Shown here: piece by piece, positions 24,598 to 32,932 of the stretch
How positions within the stretch are numbered: position 1 is the first letter of the stretch
How the letters are laid out: each line of letters begins with the position of its first letter
NCBI GenBank assembly: GCA_017934175.1
Contig: JAGBKB010000017.1
Coordinates: 1 to 39,583 of the forward strand
Direction of reading: 5' to 3'
Source: Lachnospiraceae bacterium
Lineage (GTDB): Bacteria; Bacillota; Clostridia; Lachnospirales; Lachnospiraceae
Length of the DNA stretch: 39,583 nucleotides
Notes under the pieces: model-generated
Databases searched by the model: none
Seen by the model: the letters and a program-made list of their open reading frames with translations, nothing else
What the model was told of the DNA's origin: nothing
Made by a program: the position numbers and the translations under genes

Positions 24598-25777
24598 CGA
24601 AATTCAAAGTAAATATTTTGGAGAGTTCCCTATTGGGTCTTTGTGCCTTGTCCCATTGAAAGGAACAGAGAAGTTTACTCAAAAGATTAATGACTTCATA
24701 GTAGATTGGAGAAAGTTGTTAGTTAAAAACAATGTTTACGATGTATTTGCAGATGATTTTGTAAAAGACTCATATATATTAAAACCTGAACTTGATAGAT
24801 TTGGTTCAGGAGAAGCGAAGTGTGTTATAAATGATACTATAAGAGGCGCGGATTTATTTTTGATAGTTGATGTAGTAAATCATGCCGAGACTTATGAAAT
24901 GTTTGGAAAGATTAATCATATGTCACCTGATGACCACTACCAAGACTTAAAACGAGTTATAGCAGCGGCAAATGGAAAAGCAAAAAGAATAAATGTAATT
25001 ATGCCTTTTATGTATGAGTCAAGACAACATAAAAGGTCAAAAAGAGAATCACTTGATTGTGCCTTGATGCTTCAAGAACTTAAGTATCTTGGTGTAGAAA
25101 ATATTTTAACTGTGGACGCTCACGACCCAAGAGTTATGAATGCAATACCACTATCAAGTTTTGATACACTTACATGTCATTATCAGTTTATAAGTGCTAT
25201 ACTTGATAAATATGATGATATAATTATAAATAAAGACCATCTTGCTGTTATATCACCAGATATAGGAGCGATGCAGAGAAATATATATTGTGCAAATGTA
25301 TTAGGAGTAGATTTAGGCTTCTTCTATAAGAGAAGAGACTACAGCAAAGTAGTTGATGGTAAAAATCCTATAATCGCACATGAATATATGGGTTCAGATG
25401 TTGAAGGAAAAGATGTAATAGTCATTGATGATATGATTGCATCAGGAGATTCACTTATAGAGACAGCGAAGTACATAAAAGAGAGAAAAGCCAAAAGGGT
25501 ATTTGCTTGTTGCACATTTGGATTATTTACAAAAGGATATAAAGAGTTTGATAAGGCATATGAAGAAGGACTTATTGATGGTATATTTACTACAAATTGT
25601 ATATATCAGGAGCCAGAACTTCTTACAAAAAAATGGTATGTGAGTGTAGATGTCACAGAGTATGTGGCAAGAATTATTGAAAGTATAAATCATGATAGTT
25701 CAATAAGTCAGTATCTTGACCCTTATGGAAAAATTAAGACAAGAGTTAAAAAATATATAGAGGAGCATACTATATAA
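24584..25777 (+). CDS. prs: Ribose-phosphate pyrophosphokinase, long form
   Basis: A 397-residue enzyme making PRPP from ribose 5-phosphate and ATP, needed for purines, pyrimidines, NAD, histidine and tryptophan. Family segments: the MPFMYESRQHKRSKRES flexible loop region, TVDAHDPR, and the PRPP loop VIVIDDMIASGDS at 278-290. It is about 80 residues longer than the usual 310-320-residue Prs, with an extended N-terminus and C-terminus; long forms like this are common in Lachnospiraceae. AAGGAGG lies before the ATG, inside dnaC. Confidence 0.93.
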   Translation: MPTSSEIQSKYFGEFPIGSLCLVPLKGTEKFTQKINDFIVDWRKLLVKNNVYDVFADDFVKDSYILKPELDRFGSGEAKCVINDTIRGADLFLIVDVVNHAETYEMFGKINHMSPDDHYQDLKRVIAAANGKAKRINVIMPFMYESRQHKRSKRESLDCALMLQELKYLGVENILTVDAHDPRVMNAIPLSSFDTLTCHYQFISAILDKYDDIIINKDHLAVISPDIGAMQRNIYCANVLGVDLGFFYKRRDYSKVVDGKNPIIAHEYMGSDVEGKDVIVIDDMIASGDSLIETAKYIKERKAKRVFACCTFGLFTKGYKEFDKAYEEGLIDGIFTTNCIYQEPELLTKKWYVSVDVTEYVARIIESINHDSSISQYLDPYGKIKTRVKKYIEEHTI

Positions 25778-25780
25778 TAG

Positions 25781-26800
25781 ATGCTTAACCGAGAAAAAAA
25801 TAAAATAACACATTTACATTTTATATTGAGTGTATTAGTTATACTAATACACTCAATTAATAATGAGACAAAAATCGAACAGTTATTTTCAATAGAAAAA
25901 GGCATAGGTCAATTTGCAGTTCCACTATTTTTTATCATAAGTGGATTTTTATTTTTTAGAAATATATATACGACAAATGATGTAAAGCAAAAAATTAGAA
26001 AGCGAGTTTATACATTACTAATACCCTATCTTATATGGAATCTAATATATTATGCGTTGTATATGTTAAGAAATCCTGGTATGGGGCTTGATGTAGCACA
26101 AATAGTAGATGCTGCATTTAATTACACCTATAATCCATCATTTTGGTTTATGTATCAACTGATACTACTTATTGTTATTTCGCCTATACTCTTTTTTGCT
26201 TTACAAGAGAATAAGTTTATAGTTATTTTTTTAGTATTGATGACATGTAGTATTATATTTGAGATAGATTTGCCATATATCAATGAAGATGCAATCATAT
26301 ATTATTTTGTTGGTGCAGTATTCTCTAAACTTTATAATAAAAATCATATATCGTTTATAAATAAAAAGAATTTCATATTTGCATTGTTATTTTCTATATT
26401 GGCATTTATTCTAAATAGGTGGACATATAGGATGATATATGTAAATATAAACTTTAGAACTATATTTATATGGACAACTATATTAGTTCGTTTGTTCGCT
26501 GGATTTACTATTTTTTATCTTATAGATTTGTTATTTAAATATGAAAAAGTATTTAGTTTTATGGAAAATACATTTTTCTTATATGCATTACACTATATGA
26601 TAGTTAGAGCAATTATTATAGGTATGAGAAATGTAGAATACAAGTTCTTGACAATAGTACCAAATAATATAATTGAAATATTAGAAATAATAGTGTTCTT
26701 TGTTTCGCCAGTAGTTTGTGTATGCGTAAATTATTATTTATCAAGATACTTAAAGAAAAAATATAGTAAAGTTTATTACTATTTATCTGGTAATCGTTAA
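25781..26800 (+). CDS. Acyltransferase-3-like membrane protein
   Basis: A 339-residue protein with about ten membrane helices resembling the acyltransferase-3 / O-acetyltransferase family that modifies surface polymers. Family-like points: a His at the end of helix 1 (LVILIHS, His24), FFIISGFLFF at 50-59, and the LIPYLIWNLIYY segment. The usual Arg ten residues before the His is replaced by His13, so activity is uncertain. It starts 3 bases after prs and ends 2 bases before the methyltransferase gene. A 33-base palindrome lies in its first helix codons. Confidence 0.72.
   Translation: MLNREKNKITHLHFILSVLVILIHSINNETKIEQLFSIEKGIGQFAVPLFFIISGFLFFRNIYTTNDVKQKIRKRVYTLLIPYLIWNLIYYALYMLRNPGMGLDVAQIVDAAFNYTYNPSFWFMYQLILLIVISPILFFALQENKFIVIFLVLMTCSIIFEIDLPYINEDAIIYYFVGAVFSKLYNKNHISFINKKNFIFALLFSILAFILNRWTYRMIYVNINFRTIFIWTTILVRLFAGFTIFYLIDLLFKYEKVFSFMENTFFLYALHYMIVRAIIIGMRNVEYKFLTIVPNNIIEILEIIVFFVSPVVCVCVNYYLSRYLKKKYSKVYYYLSGNR
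25825..25857. repeat. Perfect 15-bp inverted repeat inside the acyltransferase-like gene
   Basis: ATTGAGTGTATTAGT at 25825-25839 and its exact reverse complement at 25843-25857, separated by TAT. It lies about 45 bases inside the coding sequence. No T-run follows on either strand, so it is not a normal terminator. Confidence 0.9.
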
Positions 26801-26802
26801 TA

Positions 26803-27708
26803 ATGATAAAATATGTTGAAAATTTTAAAGACTATGAAGTTTTTGACTGTGGCAATGGCGAAAAAATAGAAAGATTTGATAAGTTTATTCTTCGTCGCCC
26901 TGACCCACAGGCTATTTGGCATCCTGAAAATTTTAATAAGTATAAAGTTAATGCCATATATCATAGAAGTAGTAAAGGTGGAGGTAGTTGGGAGTTTATT
27001 GATTTACCAAAATCTTGGAAGATAAAGTATGATTTAGATGAAGAAAATACTGTAAAGATGGTATTTAATCTTAAACCATTTACATTTAAACACACTGGAG
27101 TTTTCCCAGAGCAAGCAATTAACTGGAAATACATATATAAGTTTTGTAAAGATGAGATAGATAGTAGTAAAAATGAAGAGAAAGAATTTAAAGTACTAAA
27201 TCTTTTTGCATATACAGGTGGAGCAACTATGGCTTCTGCACTTTCAGGCGCAAAGGTAACTCATGTGGATGCTTCAAAAGGAATGGTAAGTTGGGCAAAG
27301 GAAAATGCAGAGTCATCACATATACCAAGTGATAGAATTAGATGGATAGTGGATGATTGTAAAAAATTTGTAGAAAGAGAAATAAGGCGAGGCAATATAT
27401 ATGATGGCATAATTATGGACCCACCATCTTATGGTAGAGGACCAAATGGCGAAGTGTGGAAGATAGAAGATTCTATATATGATTTTGTAGATTTGACAAT
27501 GTCACTCTTCAATAATAATCATTCATTTATGATTTTAAATTCTTACACTACAGGGCTTCAAGCATCAACTATGGATTACATAATAAATAGTGTTGCAAAA
27601 AAACATAATATTAAAGGTAACACTGAATCTTATGAGATAGGACTTAAAGTTTCATCAACTGGTTTAATACTTCCAGAGGGCGCAACAACAATTTTCACTA
27701 CAAAATAG
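26803..27708 (+). CDS. Class I SAM-dependent methyltransferase, RlmI/RlmK-like (COG1092)
   Basis: A 301-residue cytoplasmic enzyme predicted to methylate rRNA. SAM motif LNLFAYTGGATMAS (about 125-138), the acidic VDASKGM, and the catalytic DPPSYGRGP motif in the IIMDPPSYGRG segment (about 205-214). The N-terminal PUA domain present in RlmI is missing; the FKHTGVFPEQ signature precedes the Rossmann core. The exact target base cannot be named. Start is 2 bases after the upstream stop. Confidence 0.86.
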   Translation: MIKYVENFKDYEVFDCGNGEKIERFDKFILRRPDPQAIWHPENFNKYKVNAIYHRSSKGGGSWEFIDLPKSWKIKYDLDEENTVKMVFNLKPFTFKHTGVFPEQAINWKYIYKFCKDEIDSSKNEEKEFKVLNLFAYTGGATMASALSGAKVTHVDASKGMVSWAKENAESSHIPSDRIRWIVDDCKKFVEREIRRGNIYDGIIMDPPSYGRGPNGEVWKIEDSIYDFVDLTMSLFNNNHSFMILNSYTTGLQASTMDYIINSVAKKHNIKGNTESYEIGLKVSSTGLILPEGATTIFTTK

Positions 27709-27763
27709 TGTATAATAATGAATTTTAGAGATAAAATGTTTTAAGTAAATAGTGCTTATTTTC

Positions 27764-27792
27764 TTTACATTTTAGCAAAAAATTGATAAAAT
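27764..27792 (+). promoter_or_regulatory. SigA-type promoter of the repeat-rich secreted protein
   Basis: TTTACA at 27764-27769, 17 bases, TAAAAT at 27787-27792. Start expected near 27799. Confidence 0.7.
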
Positions 27793-27805
27793 ATATGTGG
27801 AGGGG

Positions 27806-27836
27806 AGACTTAAAAAGTCTACCTTTTTTGTGGTAG
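27806..27836 (+). promoter_or_regulatory. Two overlapping leader hairpins, the first with a T-run
   Basis: AGACTT (27806-27811) and AAGTCT (27815-27820) form a hairpin followed by ACC and six T; CTACC (27819-27823) and GGTAG (27832-27836) form a second hairpin that shares two bases with the first. The two cannot be complete at once, which is the geometry of a small attenuator. Confidence 0.4.
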
Positions 27837-27852
27837 AAAACAAGGAGAAATT

Positions 27853-29079
27853 ATGAAAAAATTAGTAATGTTCGTGACTGGTTTTTATTTTGTTCTTGCT
27901 ATTATTAATACTTCATTTGCAGGAAGAATTGAAAAAGTAGGTGAATATTATCGTTATTTTGATGATAATGGCTCTGTTGCAAGAAATGAAATAGTTGAAG
28001 TGGATAGAAAAAAATATTATTTTAATGATGAGGGATATGCCGTATTTAATTCATGGGTTGAGTATAATGATAATATGTATTATGCCAACAACGAAGCAGT
28101 TTTAGAGACTGATGGAGTATATGATATTGAAGGATATAAGTATTATCTGGATAGCGAAGGAAAACTAAAAAAGGGATGGAGTGATGATTACTTATATTAC
28201 GGAGATTTAGAAGATGGCTATTTGTTAAATGGCTTCCAAGAATTAGAGATACCAAAAGATTGGGCAACTGAATCACAAGAAAAAACAGGTTGGTTTTATT
28301 TTGATACCAATACTTGTAAAAGGGTTTTTGCAAATGATGACCCATACATTTGCAAAATGGTAGGCAATAAAAGATATTGTTTTGACCAAAATGGTATAAT
28401 AAGGACTGGATGGAGACTTATAAAAGATACAACTCCAGTAATGAAAGGCTGGATGTATTTTGCCGAAGAGACAAATGATGAGTTTAAGTTTGGTGAAGCA
28501 ATAACAGATACTTGGTATGCAGTTGAACCGCCTACAGAAGTTGTACCAAGTTCAGAAGTTAGATATTTTTACTTTAACGGTCAAGGTCAACCAAGAACTG
28601 CACCAGCAGGTAAATATCAAAAAGTTAGACTTGGGGAAAAGACATTTTTATTTAATGAATACGGCTATGCAGTATATGGAATACATGAAGTAAGTGGAGA
28701 GTATTATTACTTTGGGCCTGATGTGAGAGATTGTTCTATGAAAACAGGACAATTTAATAAGAGTATAGATAATTCAAATGATGGTGCTTCATTTTATTTT
28801 GAGAGTGATGGCAGAGGAATAAGTGGTGTAAAGAGTAATAAACTTTATTATAAAGGAAAACTCCAGATGGCAAGCCCAGAACAAAGATATGCTGGTATAG
28901 AAGTTGGTGGCAGAGTTTATCTTGTAAATACATCTGGTACAGTTATGAAAAATAAAAAGAAAGTAAAAGATGGCGATGGCTTATGGTGGACAACTAATTC
29001 TTCTGGAATGGTAACATCAAAAGAAGATGGCGCAGATTACACAAAGGCTATGCCACCTGAATTATCAGAAGACAAATAA
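27853..29079 (+). CDS. Secreted repeat protein with cell-wall/glucan-binding-like repeats
   Basis: A 408-residue exported protein: signal peptide at 1-23 (ending SFA), then about a dozen imperfect repeats of about 20 residues with the pattern Gly/Asp-x-x-Tyr-Tyr-Phe-x-x-Asn/Asp-Gly-x-Ala/Lys, e.g. YYRYFDDNGSVARNE, KYYFNDEGYAVFNSW, KYYLDSEGKLKKGW. This is the choline/glucan-binding (CW-binding) repeat style, but the Trp positions are often Tyr. No enzymatic domain is seen. CAAGGAG precedes the ATG. Likely sits on the cell surface; the ligand is unknown. Confidence 0.78.
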   Translation: MKKLVMFVTGFYFVLAIINTSFAGRIEKVGEYYRYFDDNGSVARNEIVEVDRKKYYFNDEGYAVFNSWVEYNDNMYYANNEAVLETDGVYDIEGYKYYLDSEGKLKKGWSDDYLYYGDLEDGYLLNGFQELEIPKDWATESQEKTGWFYFDTNTCKRVFANDDPYICKMVGNKRYCFDQNGIIRTGWRLIKDTTPVMKGWMYFAEETNDEFKFGEAITDTWYAVEPPTEVVPSSEVRYFYFNGQGQPRTAPAGKYQKVRLGEKTFLFNEYGYAVYGIHEVSGEYYYFGPDVRDCSMKTGQFNKSIDNSNDGASFYFESDGRGISGVKSNKLYYKGKLQMASPEQRYAGIEVGGRVYLVNTSGTVMKNKKKVKDGDGLWWTTNSSGMVTSKEDGADYTKAMPPELSEDK

Positions 29080-29080
29080 T

Positions 29081-29596
29081 TTGAAAATTAAAGATGATAA
29101 ATATTATATAAATGAGGCTTTGAAAAAAGCAAAGATTGCAGCCAAAATAGGCGATATACCTGTTGGCTGCATTATAGTTTATAAAGAAAATAAAAAGAAT
29201 AAAAAAATGTGTGAAGTTGCAAGTAATTCTAATATTAAAGATAGTCAAATACTTGCAAGAACATACAATAGAAGAAATGTAGATAAAAATGCTATTTCTC
29301 ATGCAGAAATAATTGCTATATCTAGAGCCTGCAAAAAAATCAAGGATTTTAGACTTGAAGAGTGTACTATGTATGTGACTCTTGAACCGTGTCAAATGTG
29401 TGCAGGTGCTATAGTACAGAGTAGAATAAAGCGACTTGTAATTGGTGCAAGAAGTAAAAAATCAGGAAGTTGTGGAAGTATAATTAATATTCTTGATAAC
29501 AATGAGTTTAATCATAAAGTAGAAGTTTCTTATTTAGAGGATGATGATTGTGTAAATATATTAAAAGATTTTTTTAAGATAATTAGAAAAAAGTAA
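29081..29596 (+). CDS. tadA: tRNA-specific adenosine deaminase
   Basis: About 171 residues. TadA converts adenosine 34 of tRNA-Arg(ACG) to inosine and is essential. Zinc and catalytic motifs: HAE at 74-76 (His74, Glu76) and PCQMC at 103-107 (Cys104, Cys107); ALKKAKIAAKIGDIPVGC matches the N-terminal helix and strand. About 19 extra residues (around 36-54, Lys/Asn-rich) lie in the first beta hairpin compared with Staphylococcus TadA. Start is probably TTG at 29081, one base after the previous stop; an in-frame ATG at 29027 is inside the upstream gene. The start is uncertain. Confidence 0.9.
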   Translation: MKIKDDKYYINEALKKAKIAAKIGDIPVGCIIVYKENKKNKKMCEVASNSNIKDSQILARTYNRRNVDKNAISHAEIIAISRACKKIKDFRLEECTMYVTLEPCQMCAGAIVQSRIKRLVIGARSKKSGSCGSIINILDNNEFNHKVEVSYLEDDDCVNILKDFFKIIRKK

Positions 29597-29614
29597 TATA
29601 TATAATAGAGAAAT

Positions 29615-30397
29615 ATGGAAAATATAGAAAATGTAGAAAACATAGAGAATAAAAATGTAAATGTTGAAGATAATGGTTATTTTAGTTATTACATTTTTGT
29701 TTTTATAAGTGCTATTGTAGGCTTCTTCACAGTATTTTTTGTTACAAGATTATTTATTGATGAACTAAAGTTAAAAGGCATAATGGACTTGGTAGATAAA
29801 AAAAATATTGTGTCTGTGATGACATCATTGATAGCAGTGATATTATTTATGTTCATATCACTTGGATTTAAGAAACTATTAAAAAAAATATTTTTATCTG
29901 AAGTATTCTTATATATATATATTGGCTTTATGACAACTATGATAAACTTAATTTCGTTTAAATTATTAAATGAAAAGTTTAATCCTTCGTTAGAAAAAAA
30001 TAGTCTTGGATGGATTGTAGCAGAAGTTCTATCATTTATAATAGCAGTGACATTTTCATTTTTTGCAGATAAGTTAGTTGTTTTTAAAAGTTATAGTTTT
30101 GTACCTACAAAAGTGTTTTCGGAATTTGGACTTTTTGTAAGTGCGAGACTTATTACAGAATGTATAAATATAGTAATTATGTATGTAATAATCAATGTTT
30201 TACAAAATGAAGCAATGGTAGGGAAAATTACATCAAGTGTAGTTGTTATAGTACTTAATTACTTGTTTAGCAAGTTTGTTATTTTCAAAAAGAAAAAGGA
30301 AGTAAGTGAAGTTAGAGAAGTAATAAAAGAAGAAATTAAAGAGGAAAAATCTAATTTAGAAACAGATGAACAAAGTATTGAACAAAAAAATTCATAA
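29615..30397 (+). CDS. GtrA-family membrane protein with extra N-terminal helices
   Basis: A 260-residue membrane protein. The second half (about 95-225) has the four-helix GtrA pattern: YIGFMTTMINLISFKLL, an IVAEVLSFIIAVTFSFFADKLVVFK helix pair, and NYLFSKFVIFKKK at the end. GtrA proteins are thought to carry undecaprenyl-linked sugars across the membrane for surface glycosylation. The first 90 residues hold two or three extra hydrophobic segments after an Asn/Glu-rich leader with NIEN/VEN repeats; the tail is Glu/Lys-rich. It overlaps the yfhO-like gene by 32 bases. Confidence 0.8.
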   Translation: MENIENVENIENKNVNVEDNGYFSYYIFVFISAIVGFFTVFFVTRLFIDELKLKGIMDLVDKKNIVSVMTSLIAVILFMFISLGFKKLLKKIFLSEVFLYIYIGFMTTMINLISFKLLNEKFNPSLEKNSLGWIVAEVLSFIIAVTFSFFADKLVVFKSYSFVPTKVFSEFGLFVSARLITECINIVIMYVIINVLQNEAMVGKITSSVVVIVLNYLFSKFVIFKKKKEVSEVREVIKEEIKEEKSNLETDEQSIEQKNS

Positions 30398-32900
30398 AAT
30401 AAATCAAACATTGACCATAGAAAGTAAAAAAGAACAGGAACATGCTGTTTTCCTACTATCATTTTTGTTGCCACTTATTATGATGGTAGCAATTTTAATA
30501 TCAAAGCATGTATTCCCATTTGGAGATAAATGTATACTTAGAACTGATTTTTATCATCAGTATTTGCCTTTTCATACAGAACTGCATAACAAATTAAAAC
30601 ATTTTGAAAGTTTGTTTTATACATATAAGGTTGGTCTTGGAACTAATTTCATAACACTTCTCGCTTATTATTTAGCATCACCATTTAATATATTACTGAT
30701 ACTTGTTGGAGAAAACTATGTACTTGAGTTTATAACTGTGATGGTAGTGCTAAAAATTGCATTGTCGGGACTTACTATGTCCTACTATTTAGTTAAAAGA
30801 TACGACACAAGTAGTTTTGTAGTCATATTTTTTGCAATCTTTTATGCAATGAGTGGATATATGGGAGCGTATTATTGGAACGTCATGTGGCTTGATAATA
30901 TAGTTCTATTCCCACTTCTTATATATGGATTTGAAAATATACAAAATGGTAAAAAACCATATCTATATATTATAACTCTTGGACTATCTATATTTTGTAA
31001 TTATTATATAGGAACGATTACTTGTTTCTTCTTTATAATATATTTTATTTTCTATAATATATTAAAAGAAAAAAAGCCAAAAGAGATAGGAATTAATTTA
31101 CTAAAAACTGCTATCTATTCATTGATAGGAGTTATGATATCGGCGATACTTTTAATACCAGTGTTTTATGCATTTAAGACAACTGCTTCAAGCGACTCAA
31201 CATTCCCAAAAACAGCAAAAGAATATTTTACTATGATTGAAGCAATAGGTAGACATCTACCATTTGTTACAGTTGAAAATGGAATAGATAATTGGCCTAA
31301 TTTATATAGTGGAGTTATGTGCTTCCCACTTATTACTTTATATTTTTTATCAAAAAAGTATAAACTAAAAGAAAAAGTATGCTACATGGTTTTACTATTA
31401 TTTTTCCTAGCATCATTTACAATAAATATTTTAGATTTTGTTTGGCATGTTTTTAAATATCCAAATTCACTCCCCTGTAGGCAAAGTTTTATATACACAT
31501 TTATTATACTTACTATAGCCATAAAGCCACTACTTAAGTTTAAAAGTATAAAAATAAAAGATGTAACAAAAAGTTTTGCTATTCCTGCCGTTTTACTAAT
31601 CATAGTAGAAAAAATGATTGAAAATAAAAAAATAGGTTTCTACTCTATTTACGCTGCTCTTATCATTATGCTTATATATTTTATACTTACTATAAAATAT
31701 ATGAGTAAAAAATCTAATAAAAATGTGTTGCTCTATGTAGTTATTCTGTTTGTAAGTTTTGAAGCATTTATCAATATGTATCAGACTTCGATTTCAACAA
31801 TCAATAGACCAGACTATATGAAAAATACAGACATAATTAAGAAAATGGTTTCAAATATAAAAAGTATGAATAATGATTTTTATAGAGTTGAGAGAGATGA
31901 TATGAAGACAAAAGATGATGGAGCATTTATGCACTTCCCATCATCATCAATATTCTCTTCATCAGCATACGCAGATGGCTCTGAATACTACAAGAGCATA
32001 GGTATGGAAGCATCAACCAATGCTTATTCCATTACTGGTTCGACTCCATTTGCTGATACACTTTTAAATGTTAAGTATAAAATATTTGAAAAAGAAGTTG
32101 AACATCCTGATGTGCTTAACTTGAGACTGATAGAAGGAGATAATGAGAACAAAGTGTATATGTACCAAAATGTACATACACTGCCATTATCATTTATCTT
32201 GCAGGAAAAGTTTATAGAGGAATATGATAGAACATCAGGAAATCCAGCAACTGTTCAGAATAACTTTTCAAGAACATTAAAACTTGGAACTATGTTGAGC
32301 AAAAAATCAGTTGAAATAACTGGTACAACGGCTACATTTAAAACTGATGAAGAAGGCGACTACTATGCTTTTGTGCGAGATAAAGGAATAAAGGAAGTAA
32401 CAGTTACATATCCTACAACATCCAAGTCATTTAAGAACTTAAATAGAGGATTTTTTATTGAACTGGGGTATCTTGATAAAGATACGGATATGAGTTTTAG
32501 AAATGATACAAATGATGACCAATTGCTTATAGAAGTATTTAAGTTTGATTTTAGTGTATTGAAAAAAGTAGTAGATAAAATTAATTCATATGCTAATTAT
32601 AAGATGATTAGTTTTAAAGAAGATAGAATAAATTATTCAATGGATGTAAAAGAAAGTGGTATGTGTGTGCTCACACTTCCTTATGATAAAGGCTTCACAG
32701 TTAAAGTAGATGGAAAAGAAGTAGAGTATGAAAAAGTATTTGATTTCCTGCTTGGATTTAAACTTGAGAATGGACAGCATGAAATACTTGTTACATATGT
32801 GCCAGAAGGAATAAAACTTGGTGCTATATTTACACTTATTGGTATTTTATCACTTATAGGATTATATATATTAGATAAAAGGAAAATAATAAACATATAA
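30366..32900 (+). CDS. YfhO-family membrane protein
   Basis: An 844-residue membrane protein of the YfhO family, GT-C-type transferases linked to lipoteichoic-acid or wall-polymer glycosylation in Bacillus and Listeria. About 12 helices in the first 500 residues, with the DFYHQYLPFHTEL motif after helix 1 (near 60) and the YYWNVMWLDN loop; then an extracellular beta-rich part and a closing helix (about 820-838). ATG at 30366 overlaps the GtrA gene, indicating coupling. The polyprenyl-sugar synthase (CsbB-type GT2) expected with these two is not in the window. Confidence 0.88.
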   Translation: MNKVLNKKIHKINQTLTIESKKEQEHAVFLLSFLLPLIMMVAILISKHVFPFGDKCILRTDFYHQYLPFHTELHNKLKHFESLFYTYKVGLGTNFITLLAYYLASPFNILLILVGENYVLEFITVMVVLKIALSGLTMSYYLVKRYDTSSFVVIFFAIFYAMSGYMGAYYWNVMWLDNIVLFPLLIYGFENIQNGKKPYLYIITLGLSIFCNYYIGTITCFFFIIYFIFYNILKEKKPKEIGINLLKTAIYSLIGVMISAILLIPVFYAFKTTASSDSTFPKTAKEYFTMIEAIGRHLPFVTVENGIDNWPNLYSGVMCFPLITLYFLSKKYKLKEKVCYMVLLLFFLASFTINILDFVWHVFKYPNSLPCRQSFIYTFIILTIAIKPLLKFKSIKIKDVTKSFAIPAVLLIIVEKMIENKKIGFYSIYAALIIMLIYFILTIKYMSKKSNKNVLLYVVILFVSFEAFINMYQTSISTINRPDYMKNTDIIKKMVSNIKSMNNDFYRVERDDMKTKDDGAFMHFPSSSIFSSSAYADGSEYYKSIGMEASTNAYSITGSTPFADTLLNVKYKIFEKEVEHPDVLNLRLIEGDNENKVYMYQNVHTLPLSFILQEKFIEEYDRTSGNPATVQNNFSRTLKLGTMLSKKSVEITGTTATFKTDEEGDYYAFVRDKGIKEVTVTYPTTSKSFKNLNRGFFIELGYLDKDTDMSFRNDTNDDQLLIEVFKFDFSVLKKVVDKINSYANYKMISFKEDRINYSMDVKESGMCVLTLPYDKGFTVKVDGKEVEYEKVFDFLLGFKLENGQHEILVTYVPEGIKLGAIFTLIGILSLIGLYILDKRKIINI

Positions 32901-32932
32901 AAAAGGCGGTTATATTAACCGCCTTTTTTATC
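32899..32932. terminator. Bidirectional terminator between yfhO-like and RsiV-like genes
   Basis: GGCGGTTA at 32905-32912 and TAACCGCC at 32916-32923 with a TAT loop, flanked by A-run and T-run, so it serves both converging genes. Confidence 0.93.
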
